Made by a program: the position numbers and the translations under genes
Notes under the pieces: generated by a model
What the model saw: the letters and a program-made list of their open reading frames with translations, nothing else
Databases searched by the model: none
What the model was told of the DNA's origin: nothing
From: Intestinibacillus sp964580155
GTDB lineage: Bacteria; Bacillota; Clostridia; Oscillospirales; Butyricicoccaceae
Direction: 5' to 3'
Length of the DNA: 18,008 nt
NCBI GenBank assembly: GCA_964580155.1
Contig: CAZOJP010000039.1
Coordinates: 1-18,008, forward strand
In this document: one piece after another, positions 1 through 8,343 of the stretch
Numbering within the stretch: position 1 is the stretch's first letter
How the letters are laid out: the number at the start of each line of letters is the position of its first letter

Positions 1-3000
1 CTTAGAGCTGGCCGCCATCTGCTGCAGTCCCTCATAGATGCGCTGTCCCTGCAGCCTGCACTGGCGTATTAAATCGGTACGGGCATTTGCAAACTCCTTC
101 AAATCCGTGTCGATTTGGGACACGGCACGCTGCGCATTTTGCATGGCTCCGTCAATTTGCTCCACCAGCGTAAAGAGCTGATCTCCGTCGGTCGGACGCT
201 CCTTGAGCGCAATCATCTCGCCGATGGACTCCGAAATGCCATAGCCTGTTGCAGGAAATGCCTGCTTCATGGTCTGCAGCTGCGCGCCGACCCGGGCTGC
301 TGCACTTTCAAACTGCGCGTCGCCCTCGCGAAGCGCCTGCAGCAGCTGTTTATGCTGCTGATGGATCGGCTCCTGCAGCGCCACCGCCGGCACATACGCC
401 GGCCGCCCAAGCGGTTCCAGCAAATCCTCCAGCCTCGCCCACGCACCTGCAAACTCCTGCTGTCGCCGGCTGCGCTGATCCTGTCTCGTTTGAATGCGGC
501 GCTTTTCCTCCGCAATGTCCGTCAGCCTTTTTTCAAATGCGCCGCCGATTTCATGCTTGTCCAGCGGCGGCCCAAAGAGATCCAGCGCCGCCTTTGCCGC
601 GGCCTGCACCGCCTCGGCCCGCGCGCGCACACTGACAGCCCGGGTCATTTCCGGCTCCGCGGCATCGCACTGCTGTTTCAGCTCTGCAGCTGCCGCCACA
701 GCCGATGCTTCGTCCTCTTTGCGGTACTGCAGTCCGGCATATTGCTGCGGCTCCAAGCGAAGACGGGCAATTTCCTCCTCGTACTCTTGCCGCCGGCGCA
801 TACAGCCTTCCATCTGCTTTTGCAGATCGCCAAAGGCTTGACTCTGCGCGCGGTATTCCTCCAAAAGCTGCTGCCAGGGGCCGGACAGCCGCTCCGCCGG
901 TGCACAGTCCGCTACTTCGCGTTCCGCCGGTTTCAGTTTGTCAATCGATTCTTGAAGCCCCTTTTCGTGCACAATCATCTGCTCACACGCTTGCTGAAGC
1001 TGCTTTTCAGCCCGTTGCGCCGCCGCATCGTTTCGCTCTGCCGCCTTTAAGCCGTCGTGCAATGCCGAACGCGCATTGTACAGCTCATCCTCCACCCCCA
1101 GCAGGTCAAGGATTGTTTCGCAGACGCTTACTTGCGCCGCAATCGCCTGCATCTCCACATGCAGCTGCTCCCCCTGCCGAAGTCCGCGCTCTTTTTCCGC
1201 TTTCAGGGTCGTTTCCCGTGCTTTCAGCTGCTCCATAGCGTGCGCGCAGGAGGAGATTTTCCCCTGCAACGCAGCAAGGCGCTCCTGTGTTTCCGTGAGG
1301 AAGCTTTCCGTATAGAGGAAGGACTCTACCTCGGCAAGCTGCGTTTTGGTTGCCGCGACCCGTTCTTGCCGCAGCGTCAGCTGCGTTTGAAGTTTGTGCC
1401 GCTCCTGCTCCAAATGTGCGCGGTAATGCTGCCTGTCGCTAAAATAGTCCTGTGCGTAAAAGGCCAGCGCCTCCCGCCGCTCAACCATATTCTGCAGCAC
1501 CCCGTCCATCTCCTTGTGGCTAAACAGCGGCACCAGCGCAGGCAGCCAGCGATCGCGCTCAAAGGCATCCAGCCGCGCGCGCTCTTCCGCATCCATTACA
1601 ATGCCGAACGCGACCTCCGGCAGATGCTCCAGTATCTTCAAACAGCGCGCGCACGTGATCTTCCCCTGCTCGGTCAGATTGATCAGATATTTTTCGCAGG
1701 TGATATACCGGATGCCGGCGGCATCCAGATATGCGGTGACCGCCTGCGGAACATGAACCGTGCCGCGCTCCGCCGCTTGAATCGCTGTCTCTGTGACCGC
1801 AATTTTCCGGCCGATTTCGCTGCATTCTGCCTCGTTTTCCCGCTGAAGGCGCGTCAGATAATCCCGGATTTCTCCGGAAAACCGCTTCGAAAACGCAAGG
1901 TTGTGCTGGCTGCAGATGGCCTCCACCTGCGCTTCGCGCCGGTGATACTCTCGCAGCTCAGTCTCCAGCTGCCGCGCGGCCTGCTCATACCCTGCACGCT
2001 TTATATTTTGTTCCGCCCGCTGATCCGGAATTTCTCCCAATGCCGTTTCCGCGTCCGCAATCGTGCGCTGCACGGAGCGCTCCTCTTCCTGCAGCTTCCG
2101 GTCTTGGCGCTGCAGCTCGGCGGAATGCGCCTGCACCTCTGCCGCAGCGTAAACCCCGTCCAGCTTTCGGGTCAGCTCAGCGCGCAGCTTGCCCATCGCA
2201 TCGTCTGTGGTGCGTTTGGCCAAACGGAGTTCACCGCACTTCTGATCATAGGCCGAACGGGCTTTTTCGCGCTCGGCTGATGCGCTATCGCGCTTTTCCC
2301 GACTTTCTGCGAGGGCTTGCTCCGTTTGTCTGCGTTCGGTCTGCCGCTCGTGAAGCTGTGCGCGCAGGGCGTCGCGTTCCGCTGCAATGCCGCAATAGGC
2401 CGAGTACTTCAGCGCAGCCATTCGGTCGGCCGAATCGCTCCCCTGTTCCCGTTGACGGATTTCGGCTTGCAGCGCGGCAATCTCATGCTCTGCATCGGCA
2501 ATTTTCTCCGCATACCGCGCACCGGCACATGCCTTCACCCTGATTTCAGCCGCTTCCCGCTGCTTCTTCAGGCTTTCGTAATGATGTTCGGCCGTCTCCG
2601 CCGCATGCGCGGCTTTCGTCAAGCCCTCCTCCGCCCGATAAAATTTTTCCGACTCCTGCTCCCAGCGAACGCGATGGGTTTTTTGCTCCTCCTGCTCCGC
2701 GCGCGCGGTGTCCGCACGCTGTTCTTCTTCGAGCTGCGCCCTCCCGGCTGCAAGCGCATCGGAAAACCCAAACAATGTCCCGATTCGCTGCCGCAAATCA
2801 TCGTGCACCGACCACAGCGCTTCCGCCTGCGGCTTGAGCCTGCCCAGATCGCTGCAGAAGGCATCGTACTGCGTACGCTGATGCAAAACCTCCTGCTGCG
2901 CGCGATACTGCTCGACATAGCCCAGCAGCATGGTGACCAGCGCATCCTCCTCGCCGCGCGTCTTGCGGCTCAGCTTGCCCTCGATCGTGGGGATGAGCAG

Positions 3001-3672
3001 CAGATCCACCAGCTGATCGGCGCTGCTCATTTTATTAAAGTAGTCCCCCAGGTCGCCCTCCTCCTGATTCAGCCGCTCCATCATATGCCACTCGCTCTGT
3101 ATGAGCCCGTATTCCGCCAGCTTCCTCTGCCATTTGAGCGCATCATCGGAAGAATAATAGCACAGCGCGCCGTCGCTCTTTTTTGCAAGCTGGCGCACCG
3201 CGTCGAACTCGGCGGTAATAAAGCGGTTGTTTTCCCTTCGCGAAAGCGGCATTCGGACAATATCATAAGGCCTGGAGTCTGCATAGTTTGCATAAAACGT
3301 ATAATACTTGATTGCCATGCCGCGCGAATCGTCCTGCTCTCCGCCGACACCGGCGCTTGCGGCCATGGCGATTCCCGTTAGGAGTTTTTCCGTGCTGTCA
3401 TCCTTTTGCCACTCCAGCAGCACAAAGCAGTGGTCGCTCGCACGGGTGAAAAAGCTTTCAATTCTCCGCTTGGCCACCTGCGCCTTTGGGATGATCGGCT
3501 GCAGCATCAGCTGGACAAGCACGGACTTGCCGCCGCCGTTTGCCAGATTGATCAGCACGTCCCGCGCGTTGCTGCCGTCGCCTACCGAAAAATCGTACAG
3601 CTCGTCTGCAATCAGTCGCTTCCCATCGTTGTACTGAAAGTTTACGATTCGCACCTTACTGATCTGCGGCAT
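1..3672 (-). CDS. jetC: Wadjet JetC, SMC-like (MukB/MksB-type) ATPase, C-terminus cut by window edge
   Basis: JetC is the SMC-like motor of Wadjet; its ATP-driven loop extrusion feeds DNA to the JetD nuclease. The reverse frame is open from 3672 to base 1 (1,224 codons with no stop). Near the N-terminus a Walker A variant, NGGGKS (residues 45-50), follows the RIVNFQYN beta-strand typical of this family. A long charged coiled coil runs from about 250 to 620. A hinge-like non-coil segment lies around 625-705 and carries a CxxC pair (C674, C677). A second coiled coil extends to the edge. The LSGGQ-like signature and Walker B are not in the window; if the two arms are symmetric, roughly 110-150 residues are missing. 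I chose ATG 3672 because AAGGAGG sits 6 nt upstream; an in-frame ATG at 3678 directly abuts that SD. The start overlaps jetB by 17 bp, so translation is probably coupled. Walker A, hinge position and neighbours make the call firm. Confidence 0.93.
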   Translation of the reverse strand, partial: MPQISKVRIVNFQYNDGKRLIADELYDFSVGDGSNARDVLINLANGGGKSVLVQLMLQPIIPKAQVAKRRIESFFTRASDHCFVLLEWQKDDSTEKLLTGIAMAASAGVGGEQDDSRGMAIKYYTFYANYADSRPYDIVRMPLSRRENNRFITAEFDAVRQLAKKSDGALCYYSSDDALKWQRKLAEYGLIQSEWHMMERLNQEEGDLGDYFNKMSSADQLVDLLLIPTIEGKLSRKTRGEEDALVTMLLGYVEQYRAQQEVLHQRTQYDAFCSDLGRLKPQAEALWSVHDDLRQRIGTLFGFSDALAAGRAQLEEEQRADTARAEQEEQKTHRVRWEQESEKFYRAEEGLTKAAHAAETAEHHYESLKKQREAAEIRVKACAGARYAEKIADAEHEIAALQAEIRQREQGSDSADRMAALKYSAYCGIAAERDALRAQLHERQTERRQTEQALAESREKRDSASAEREKARSAYDQKCGELRLAKRTTDDAMGKLRAELTRKLDGVYAAAEVQAHSAELQRQDRKLQEEERSVQRTIADAETALGEIPDQRAEQNIKRAGYEQAARQLETELREYHRREAQVEAICSQHNLAFSKRFSGEIRDYLTRLQRENEAECSEIGRKIAVTETAIQAAERGTVHVPQAVTAYLDAAGIRYITCEKYLINLTEQGKITCARCLKILEHLPEVAFGIVMDAEERARLDAFERDRWLPALVPLFSHKEMDGVLQNMVERREALAFYAQDYFSDRQHYRAHLEQERHKLQTQLTLRQERVAATKTQLAEVESFLYTESFLTETQERLAALQGKISSCAHAMEQLKARETTLKAEKERGLRQGEQLHVEMQAIAAQVSVCETILDLLGVEDELYNARSALHDGLKAAERNDAAAQRAEKQLQQACEQMIVHEKGLQESIDKLKPAEREVADCAPAERLSGPWQQLLEEYRAQSQAFGDLQKQMEGCMRRRQEYEEEIARLRLEPQQYAGLQYRKEDEASAVAAAAELKQQCDAAEPEMTRAVSVRARAEAVQAAAKAALDLFGPPLDKHEIGGAFEKRLTDIAEEKRRIQTRQDQRSRRQQEFAGAWARLEDLLEPLGRPAYVPAVALQEPIHQQHKQLLQALREGDAQFESAAARVGAQLQTMKQAFPATGYGISESIGEMIALKERPTDGDQLFTLVEQIDGAMQNAQRAVSQIDTDLKEFANARTDLIRQCRLQGQRIYEGLQQMAASSK

Positions 3673-4366
3673 GGGCATCCTCCTTTTTGAGCCAATCCTG
3701 CAGCTCTGCCACCCGTTCTTTCCTGAGGAAATACGGCATGAGATCCCTTAATTTTCGGGTCGGGCGTATTTTGTTCGCCCCATCGATTTCAAAGAGCTCA
3801 TCGGCCTTATACTTGTTCAGGACGCGATTGATCATGCCGTATTGGCTGGTAAACTTCTGGGAATCCGGCGCATCCTGCGTCTTGCCCAGCCAGTCCTGCG
3901 CCAACTGGCGGAAGTTTTCGCTGTAATCCTGCCGGGCATCATCACCCGAAAGCTTGGCCTTTTCCACAACCTCGCAGTGCTCTGTAAACCGCGCTGCAAG
4001 GTCGTCCAGCGTAATAAACTCCCGGCACTGCGGATCGTTCCCCTCGCCGCTGAAAAACAAATACAGCAGATAGATGGACAGATAATTGAGCAAATACAAA
4101 TCCCGATTTCTGACGGAATTATCCGCTTTAATATCCCGCCGAAAATCCTGATTGTTCTTTAAGAACAGTTCATTCTCCTGCGTGGGAATCATATACAGCC
4201 GGTCTCCCGCGCGCACCAGATCAATGCCGATAACCGCCTTGAAGTCCTCCAGCTCCTCCTGCACCTCCGCGTTTCCCGCATAATCCCAGAGAACCGGCTC
4301 CTCCCTGCGGTCGATCCAGCCCTTCTTCATCAGTGCGTGATACACCTCTACCGTATTGCGGTTCAT
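3656..4366 (-). CDS. jetB: Wadjet JetB, MksE/KITE-like subunit
   Basis: This 236-residue acidic protein has no catalytic motif and no membrane segment. It looks like the small winged-helix KITE subunit (MksE/MukE-like) that binds the kleisin JetA and the JetC head. Visible features are an N-terminal helical start (NRNTVEVYHALMKKG), a middle stretch rich in Leu/Tyr (NRDLYLLNYLSIYLLYLFF, about residues 87-105) and a C-terminal winged-helix-like part (DELFEIDGANKIRPTRKLRDL). From memory it matches the Clostridia-type JetB family filed as DUF6063 rather than DUF4194; I could not check this. ATG 4366 is preferred over the upstream 4399 because GGAGGTGGAG lies just before it and its ATG overlaps the jetA stop (ATGA). 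Function is inferred mainly from size and from its position between jetA and jetC. Confidence 0.85.
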   Translation of the reverse strand: MNRNTVEVYHALMKKGWIDRREEPVLWDYAGNAEVQEELEDFKAVIGIDLVRAGDRLYMIPTQENELFLKNNQDFRRDIKADNSVRNRDLYLLNYLSIYLLYLFFSGEGNDPQCREFITLDDLAARFTEHCEVVEKAKLSGDDARQDYSENFRQLAQDWLGKTQDAPDSQKFTSQYGMINRVLNKYKADELFEIDGANKIRPTRKLRDLMPYFLRKERVAELQDWLKKEDAHAADQ

Positions 4367-5907
4367 CGCTCCACCTCCACGCGAAAATTTGTCATACAAA
4401 CGCTGCGCTCCACATCCTCTTTCTTTACCGAAAACCGGAATGTATCGCCCGATCCGGTCAGCCGAACGGCTTTCATCTCCAGATTTTCCGGCGGCATTTC
4501 ATTGAGGCACCAAGAAAGCTCCAATTCACCCATCGGCTCCACGGCCATCCGCTCCGATGCCTTCCACCCCGCTATATCCAGCGTCTGCATGCCGTACAGC
4601 GTCAGAAGGAAGGTGGGCAGCGCATTCTCCTCGCAGAACTCAAACAGATTCGCTACGCTGAGTGACTCCACCAGCTCCTCCGCGGTAAAGTCTGTCCGCG
4701 CGGCCGCAAAGCCGAAAAACGCAGTACAGATGCGCTGAAAGCGCGCATCCCGCCGGGCGATGATGCGCGCCTGCTCGCCTTCTTCCGCAGAAATATCCAG
4801 GCCCTCTTTCTCCTGCGCATCGTTGATTTTCGTCTGAGGCGCATAAAAATTCTCCACACTGAACCGGTGCTCCAGCTGCGGCTTCGTCAGCATGAACAGC
4901 AGCACCTTGGCGGCGTCGCCCAGCTCATCGCCCATTTGGCGCAGGGGCACCATCAGATCCTTTTCAAAGCTCATCCGGCGGTAACGGCTGATGGTGAAAT
5001 TATCGCGCAGCAGCTGCCGGTATTCCTCGGACAACGAGGTTTTGCGGTTGATGAGTGACCGCTGCTCCTCGATGGTGTGCGCGATGTTGTCGATGATTTC
5101 GGTCAAGGCACGGCGCTGCTGCCTGGTTTCCTCGCCTCCCACGCCGCTTTGCTGCGCTTCCAGCAGCTTCTGCGCCCGTTCTCCGGCGGAATTCCGGATG
5201 TCGGTCAGCTCCTGATATTCATTGTCGAGCAGCGTGCGGATGCGTCCGATCACGGCATCATATTGATCCACTGTGATGCGGGAAATATCCTCTCGGCAGC
5301 GCAGCAAAAAGTTTTCCATGCTCTGCTTCATGTTGCGAATGCGGCTGACAAGCTCGCGGCTGGCCTGCAGCACCTCACTGTAATTGTCCCGCTTCATATA
5401 CTCCTTCATGCGAAAGCGTGTCACGGAGAAGTCGATTTCCGATTCAATTTCCTTGGACCGATAGAGAAAATCAAAGGCATCATCGGTCAGCCGATACGTG
5501 CCTTTCTTTTCGTTGATGAGCCGAATGGGCATCAGCTGAAACGCTTGCACCGCGCTATTATAGGTCAGGTATTCCGGCAGCACGCCGCCGTTTTGCAGCA
5601 CCTCCACCACGATATGTTCCGCCAGCTTGCCGCTATCAATGGCGCATCCTGCAGGCAGCACCACGGAAAAGTCCTCCAAAAACCGCTCAATATCGGAAAG
5701 GCCGCAGTCCTGCTCACTTCCCAGCGTCCGGTCGTTGATAAAAACCAGCACGGCAACCACCAGATTATCCAGGATCTGCTTGTCCGGAAACATCGCCCGA
5801 ATGGCATCCGGATACTTATACTCCAGCAGGCAGCGGATGATCTGGATGAACTTCATCCGTTTTTCAAATCCGTCCGTCAGCTCGATCAGTTCTGAGCGCA
5901 AAGCCAT
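4363..5907 (-). CDS. jetA: Wadjet JetA, kleisin-like (MksF) subunit
   Basis: A 514 aa protein of the size expected for JetA/MksF, the kleisin that bridges the JetC heads and holds JetB. The N-terminal part (1-160) looks like winged-helix domains (KFIQIIRCLLEYKYPDAI and, near 145, KGTYRLTDDAFDFLYRSKE). Residues about 160-310 are long charged helices (SRELVSRIRNMKQSMENFL and following), as in the MukF/MksF middle domain. The C-terminus (about 390-514) is a mixed alpha/beta domain with FTAEELVESLSVANLFEF. From memory it fits the Firmicutes JetA family once called DUF5716; unchecked. The ATG at 5907 has GAGGTG about 6 nt upstream and follows jetD after 21 bp. It ends in an ATGA overlap with jetB. 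No frameshift or broken segment is seen. Confidence 0.88.
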   Translation of the reverse strand: MALRSELIELTDGFEKRMKFIQIIRCLLEYKYPDAIRAMFPDKQILDNLVVAVLVFINDRTLGSEQDCGLSDIERFLEDFSVVLPAGCAIDSGKLAEHIVVEVLQNGGVLPEYLTYNSAVQAFQLMPIRLINEKKGTYRLTDDAFDFLYRSKEIESEIDFSVTRFRMKEYMKRDNYSEVLQASRELVSRIRNMKQSMENFLLRCREDISRITVDQYDAVIGRIRTLLDNEYQELTDIRNSAGERAQKLLEAQQSGVGGEETRQQRRALTEIIDNIAHTIEEQRSLINRKTSLSEEYRQLLRDNFTISRYRRMSFEKDLMVPLRQMGDELGDAAKVLLFMLTKPQLEHRFSVENFYAPQTKINDAQEKEGLDISAEEGEQARIIARRDARFQRICTAFFGFAAARTDFTAEELVESLSVANLFEFCEENALPTFLLTLYGMQTLDIAGWKASERMAVEPMGELELSWCLNEMPPENLEMKAVRLTGSGDTFRFSVKKEDVERSVCMTNFRVEVER

Positions 5908-5928
5908 GGTGTCACCTCATGTATTCTT

Positions 5929-7056
5929 TTAATCCGGCATAGGAGATGATTTCCTGCGGAATCCGTTTTTTCCCTCGACGGCGCGGCGAAACACCGGCTG
6001 CAGCTCCGGCTGCACCAAGCCAAAGAGCGCGGTATAGTCCTCCGTGCGTTCTCTGCCGTCCTCGCTGTCGGGAATCGTCCGATTGCGCGCCAGCCGCAGC
6101 ATTTCCTCATAGGCCGGCACAAACAGGTGGATGGGAATACCCGGATTGCTGCGCGTCAAGCTGCCGTATATCGACAGCCCCGCCCGATCAATATCGCCCC
6201 AATAGAGGTAGGTCACCTGCACCCCTCCGAGGAATGCGGTATAGTCGGTCAGCGCGCCCCGCTTGCTGATGCCATTGCCGCAGCCGTAAATGACCCCGTC
6301 CAGCTCTGTGCCAAACAGGCAGAAGGCGTTGTCCTCAAACATCCTGCGGCGGATATTGAACCAGATGTCCTTATTTTCGCAGATCAGCAGCGTCATCTCC
6401 GGCTTCTTGCACGGAATATAGTCGGGAAAGCAGGTTTCCGGCGTGTCGTACCACGCAAGGGCTTCCGGCCCCAGGTCCAAGCGCTCCAGCAGCGCGCAAA
6501 AGCCGGAGTCCTGCAGCGCCTTCTCTTCGTCAAACAGCTGGAAGGCGCGTTCCTTGCGGGAAATCGGCAGGGCATCCTCGGCAAACGCAAACAAGCCGCG
6601 GTCCAGTTTTTGCAAACGCGCGCGGTATCTGCGGTATTTTTCCGGGTTCTTTTGCAAAAACCCGTTCTGCTGTATCGCAGGGTGCAGCGAAGCGATTTCC
6701 TCCCGCTCCGTATCGTAATTCTCTTGTTTCGGTATGATTTTATATTTTAAATATAGCAAATAGATGCGGTTTCCGTTTGTATGGGAGGCCTTCACCGGCG
6801 CCAAGACCCCGCCCGCCTCAAGGGCTGTCACGGCCTTGTAAAGCTGTTCCTCGGACTTCGTCCCCAGCACCGCCGCCAGGCTTTCTTTTGTAATCGTCTT
6901 TTTGCCGTATGCGCGGAGCGCCGCTATATGATCCACAAACATTCCTCCATACTTTTGCAGTCCGGCATTCCGTCTTGCCTCGGGCGAATCAATATCTTCC
7001 TCATTATAGTACGAAGCCGCATCACATTCAAGTTTTTGCGGCTTCTCCCGGAGCAT
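5929..7056 (-). CDS. jetD: Wadjet JetD, TOPRIM-type DNA-cleaving subunit
   Basis: JetD is the nuclease of Wadjet, related to the TOPRIM part of Spo11/topoisomerase VI, and cuts DNA trapped by the JetABC loop extruder. With the start at 7056 the product is 375 aa, the usual JetD size. The N-terminal part (1-130) has a winged-helix-like stretch (TITKESLAAVLGTKSEEQL). The C-terminal TOPRIM-like part shows the glutamate strand TLLICENKD (E227) and the acidic motif YLYWGDIDRAG (D288, D290), the expected metal-binding residues, so the enzyme looks intact. The frame stays open to 7218, but those 54 extra residues (rich in Arg, Pro, Gly) lie over the divergent promoter region and look non-coding. ATG 7056 has a modest SD (TAAGGA, 11 nt away). 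It is the first gene of the jetDABC operon, divergent from sbcD. Confidence 0.9.
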   Translation of the reverse strand: MLREKPQKLECDAASYYNEEDIDSPEARRNAGLQKYGGMFVDHIAALRAYGKKTITKESLAAVLGTKSEEQLYKAVTALEAGGVLAPVKASHTNGNRIYLLYLKYKIIPKQENYDTEREEIASLHPAIQQNGFLQKNPEKYRRYRARLQKLDRGLFAFAEDALPISRKERAFQLFDEEKALQDSGFCALLERLDLGPEALAWYDTPETCFPDYIPCKKPEMTLLICENKDIWFNIRRRMFEDNAFCLFGTELDGVIYGCGNGISKRGALTDYTAFLGGVQVTYLYWGDIDRAGLSIYGSLTRSNPGIPIHLFVPAYEEMLRLARNRTIPDSEDGRERTEDYTALFGLVQPELQPVFRRAVEGKNGFRRKSSPMPD

Positions 7057-7203
7057 CCTGCGGAAAATCCTTACCGCAGAGCCGCCGGAGCGTGGTATAC
7101 TGATATCGGACGGATGGCAGGGGCATCGCGCCCCATCCGGTCCGCTTTGCTGCCATATCGCGCCTGCAATCGGGCGCAGAATTTTTGTTTGGAGGGCTTT
7201 GCC
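7057..7203. promoter_or_regulatory. Divergent intergenic region between jetD and sbcD
   Basis: This 147 bp stretch must hold the promoters of both the Wadjet operon (leftward) and sbcDC (rightward). On the plus strand TGGTATACT at 7093-7101 is a good extended -10 box; only a weak -35 (TTACCG, 7071-7076, 19 bp spacer) is seen. The same GTATAC core (7095-7100) gives TATACC on the minus strand, so one site could serve both directions; that is speculation. A long inverted repeat at 7107-7144 follows the plus-strand -10. GGAGGG (7191-7196) is the SD for the TTG start of sbcD. Confidence 0.55.
7107..7144. repeat. Inverted repeat / leader hairpin upstream of sbcD
   Basis: CGGACGGATGG (7107-7117) pairs with CCATCCGGTCCG (7133-7144) over 11 bp with a single bulged base, and an inner GGC/GCC pair can extend the stem. 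In an sbcDC transcript started near 7108 it would sit at the very 5' end of the RNA; as DNA it could be an operator between the divergent genes. There is no T-run after it on the plus strand, so it is not an obvious terminator. Confidence 0.6.
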
Positions 7204-8343
7204 TTGAAGTTCATTCATCTATCCGACCTGCATCTGGGCAAGCGCGTCCACGCGTTTTCCATGCTCGAGGAGCAGGCGCACATCCTGCGCGAAATCCGCC
7301 GCATCATCGCGTGCGAGCGGCCGGACGGCGTCCTGATCGCCGGCGACATCTATGACAAACCCGTGCCGCCCGCCGAGGCGGTGCAGCTTTTCGATGATTT
7401 TCTGTCCGCGCTCGCGGCGGACGATGTGCCGGTCTTTGTCATCAGCGGCAACCATGACTCGCCCGAGCGCATCGCGTTCGGCAACCGGCTGATGGCCCCG
7501 AGCGGGATTCATCTGTCGCCGGTCTATGACGGCACGGTCGCGCCTGTGACGCTGACCGATGCCCACGGCGCGGTCAATCTCTACCTGCTGCCGTTTCTCA
7601 AGCCTGCCGTGGTGCGCCACTTCTATCCCGACGCGGACATTGTATCGTATACCGATGCGCTGCGCACCGCGATTACACATCTGGATCTCGATCCCCGGCA
7701 GCGCAACGTTTTGCTCGCGCACCAGTTTGTCACCGGCGCGTCCCGCAGCGAATCCGAGGAAATTTCGGTCGGCGGCACCGACAACGTGGATGCCGAGGTG
7801 TTTTCGCCCTTTGACTATGTCGCGCTCGGTCATCTGCACAATCCGCAAAATCTGGAGGGCGGACGCGTGCGCTACTGCGGCACGCCGCTTGCGTATTCTT
7901 TTTCCGAGGCAAAGCACGAAAAATCGGTCACCGTGGTCGAGCTTGGCGGCAAGGGCGACTGCGCGGTGCGCACGGTTGCGCTGCATCCGCGGCGGCCGCT
8001 GCGCGCGCTGCGCGGCACCTATGCGGAGCTTACGCGCAAATCCTTTTACGACGGGACGACCTATCCGGCGGACTATCTGCACATCACGCTGACCGACGAG
8101 GAGGATGTGCCCGAGGCTCTGGCAAAGCTGCGCGTCATTTATCCCTTCCTCATGCGGCTGGAGTATGACAACCGCCGCACGCGCGCGGGCATGTCCCTGC
8201 TCGGCACGCAGGCGGTGGAAAACCGTTCTCCGCTCGCGCTGTTTGCTGAATTTTACGAAAAGCAGAACAACGCGCCGCTGTCCGAGGAGCAGCACGCATG
8301 CGTGTCCGCACTCATCGAATCCATCTGGGAGGGCGCACAATGA
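7204..8343 (+). CDS. sbcD: SbcD exonuclease subunit (Mre11-like)
   Basis: SbcD is the Mn-dependent metallophosphoesterase nuclease of the SbcCD complex, which opens DNA hairpins and degrades blocked or palindromic ends. The 379 aa length is typical. All phosphoesterase motifs are visible: DLH (D8, H10), GDIYD (D48), GNHD (N83-D85), a later His (H173, in LLAHQF) and GHLH (H210, H212). The C-terminal part (about 250-379) is the capping/SbcC-binding region. The start is TTG at 7204, giving MKFIHLSDLHLGK; it has GGAGGG 7-8 nt upstream, and no Met codon lies between it and the first conserved motif. The upstream open frame to 6781 runs antisense over jetD and is not part of the gene. The stop overlaps the sbcC start (ATGA), so the two are translationally coupled. 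Confidence 0.96.
   Translation: MKFIHLSDLHLGKRVHAFSMLEEQAHILREIRRIIACERPDGVLIAGDIYDKPVPPAEAVQLFDDFLSALAADDVPVFVISGNHDSPERIAFGNRLMAPSGIHLSPVYDGTVAPVTLTDAHGAVNLYLLPFLKPAVVRHFYPDADIVSYTDALRTAITHLDLDPRQRNVLLAHQFVTGASRSESEEISVGGTDNVDAEVFSPFDYVALGHLHNPQNLEGGRVRYCGTPLAYSFSEAKHEKSVTVVELGGKGDCAVRTVALHPRRPLRALRGTYAELTRKSFYDGTTYPADYLHITLTDEEDVPEALAKLRVIYPFLMRLEYDNRRTRAGMSLLGTQAVENRSPLALFAEFYEKQNNAPLSEEQHACVSALIESIWEGAQ

Noticed and set aside
115..3381. Series of long plus-strand open frames (311, 407 and 354 codons) opposite jetC
   Set aside because: They are in the complementary codon phase of jetC, lack SD sequences and read as low-complexity Leu/Arg/Pro-rich protein. jetC has Walker A, coiled coil and hinge, so these are shadows.
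6781..7203. N-terminal extension of sbcD upstream of the TTG
   Set aside because: It runs antisense over jetD and through the promoter/hairpin region; the TTG at 7204 has an ideal SD and gives the conserved SbcD N-terminus.
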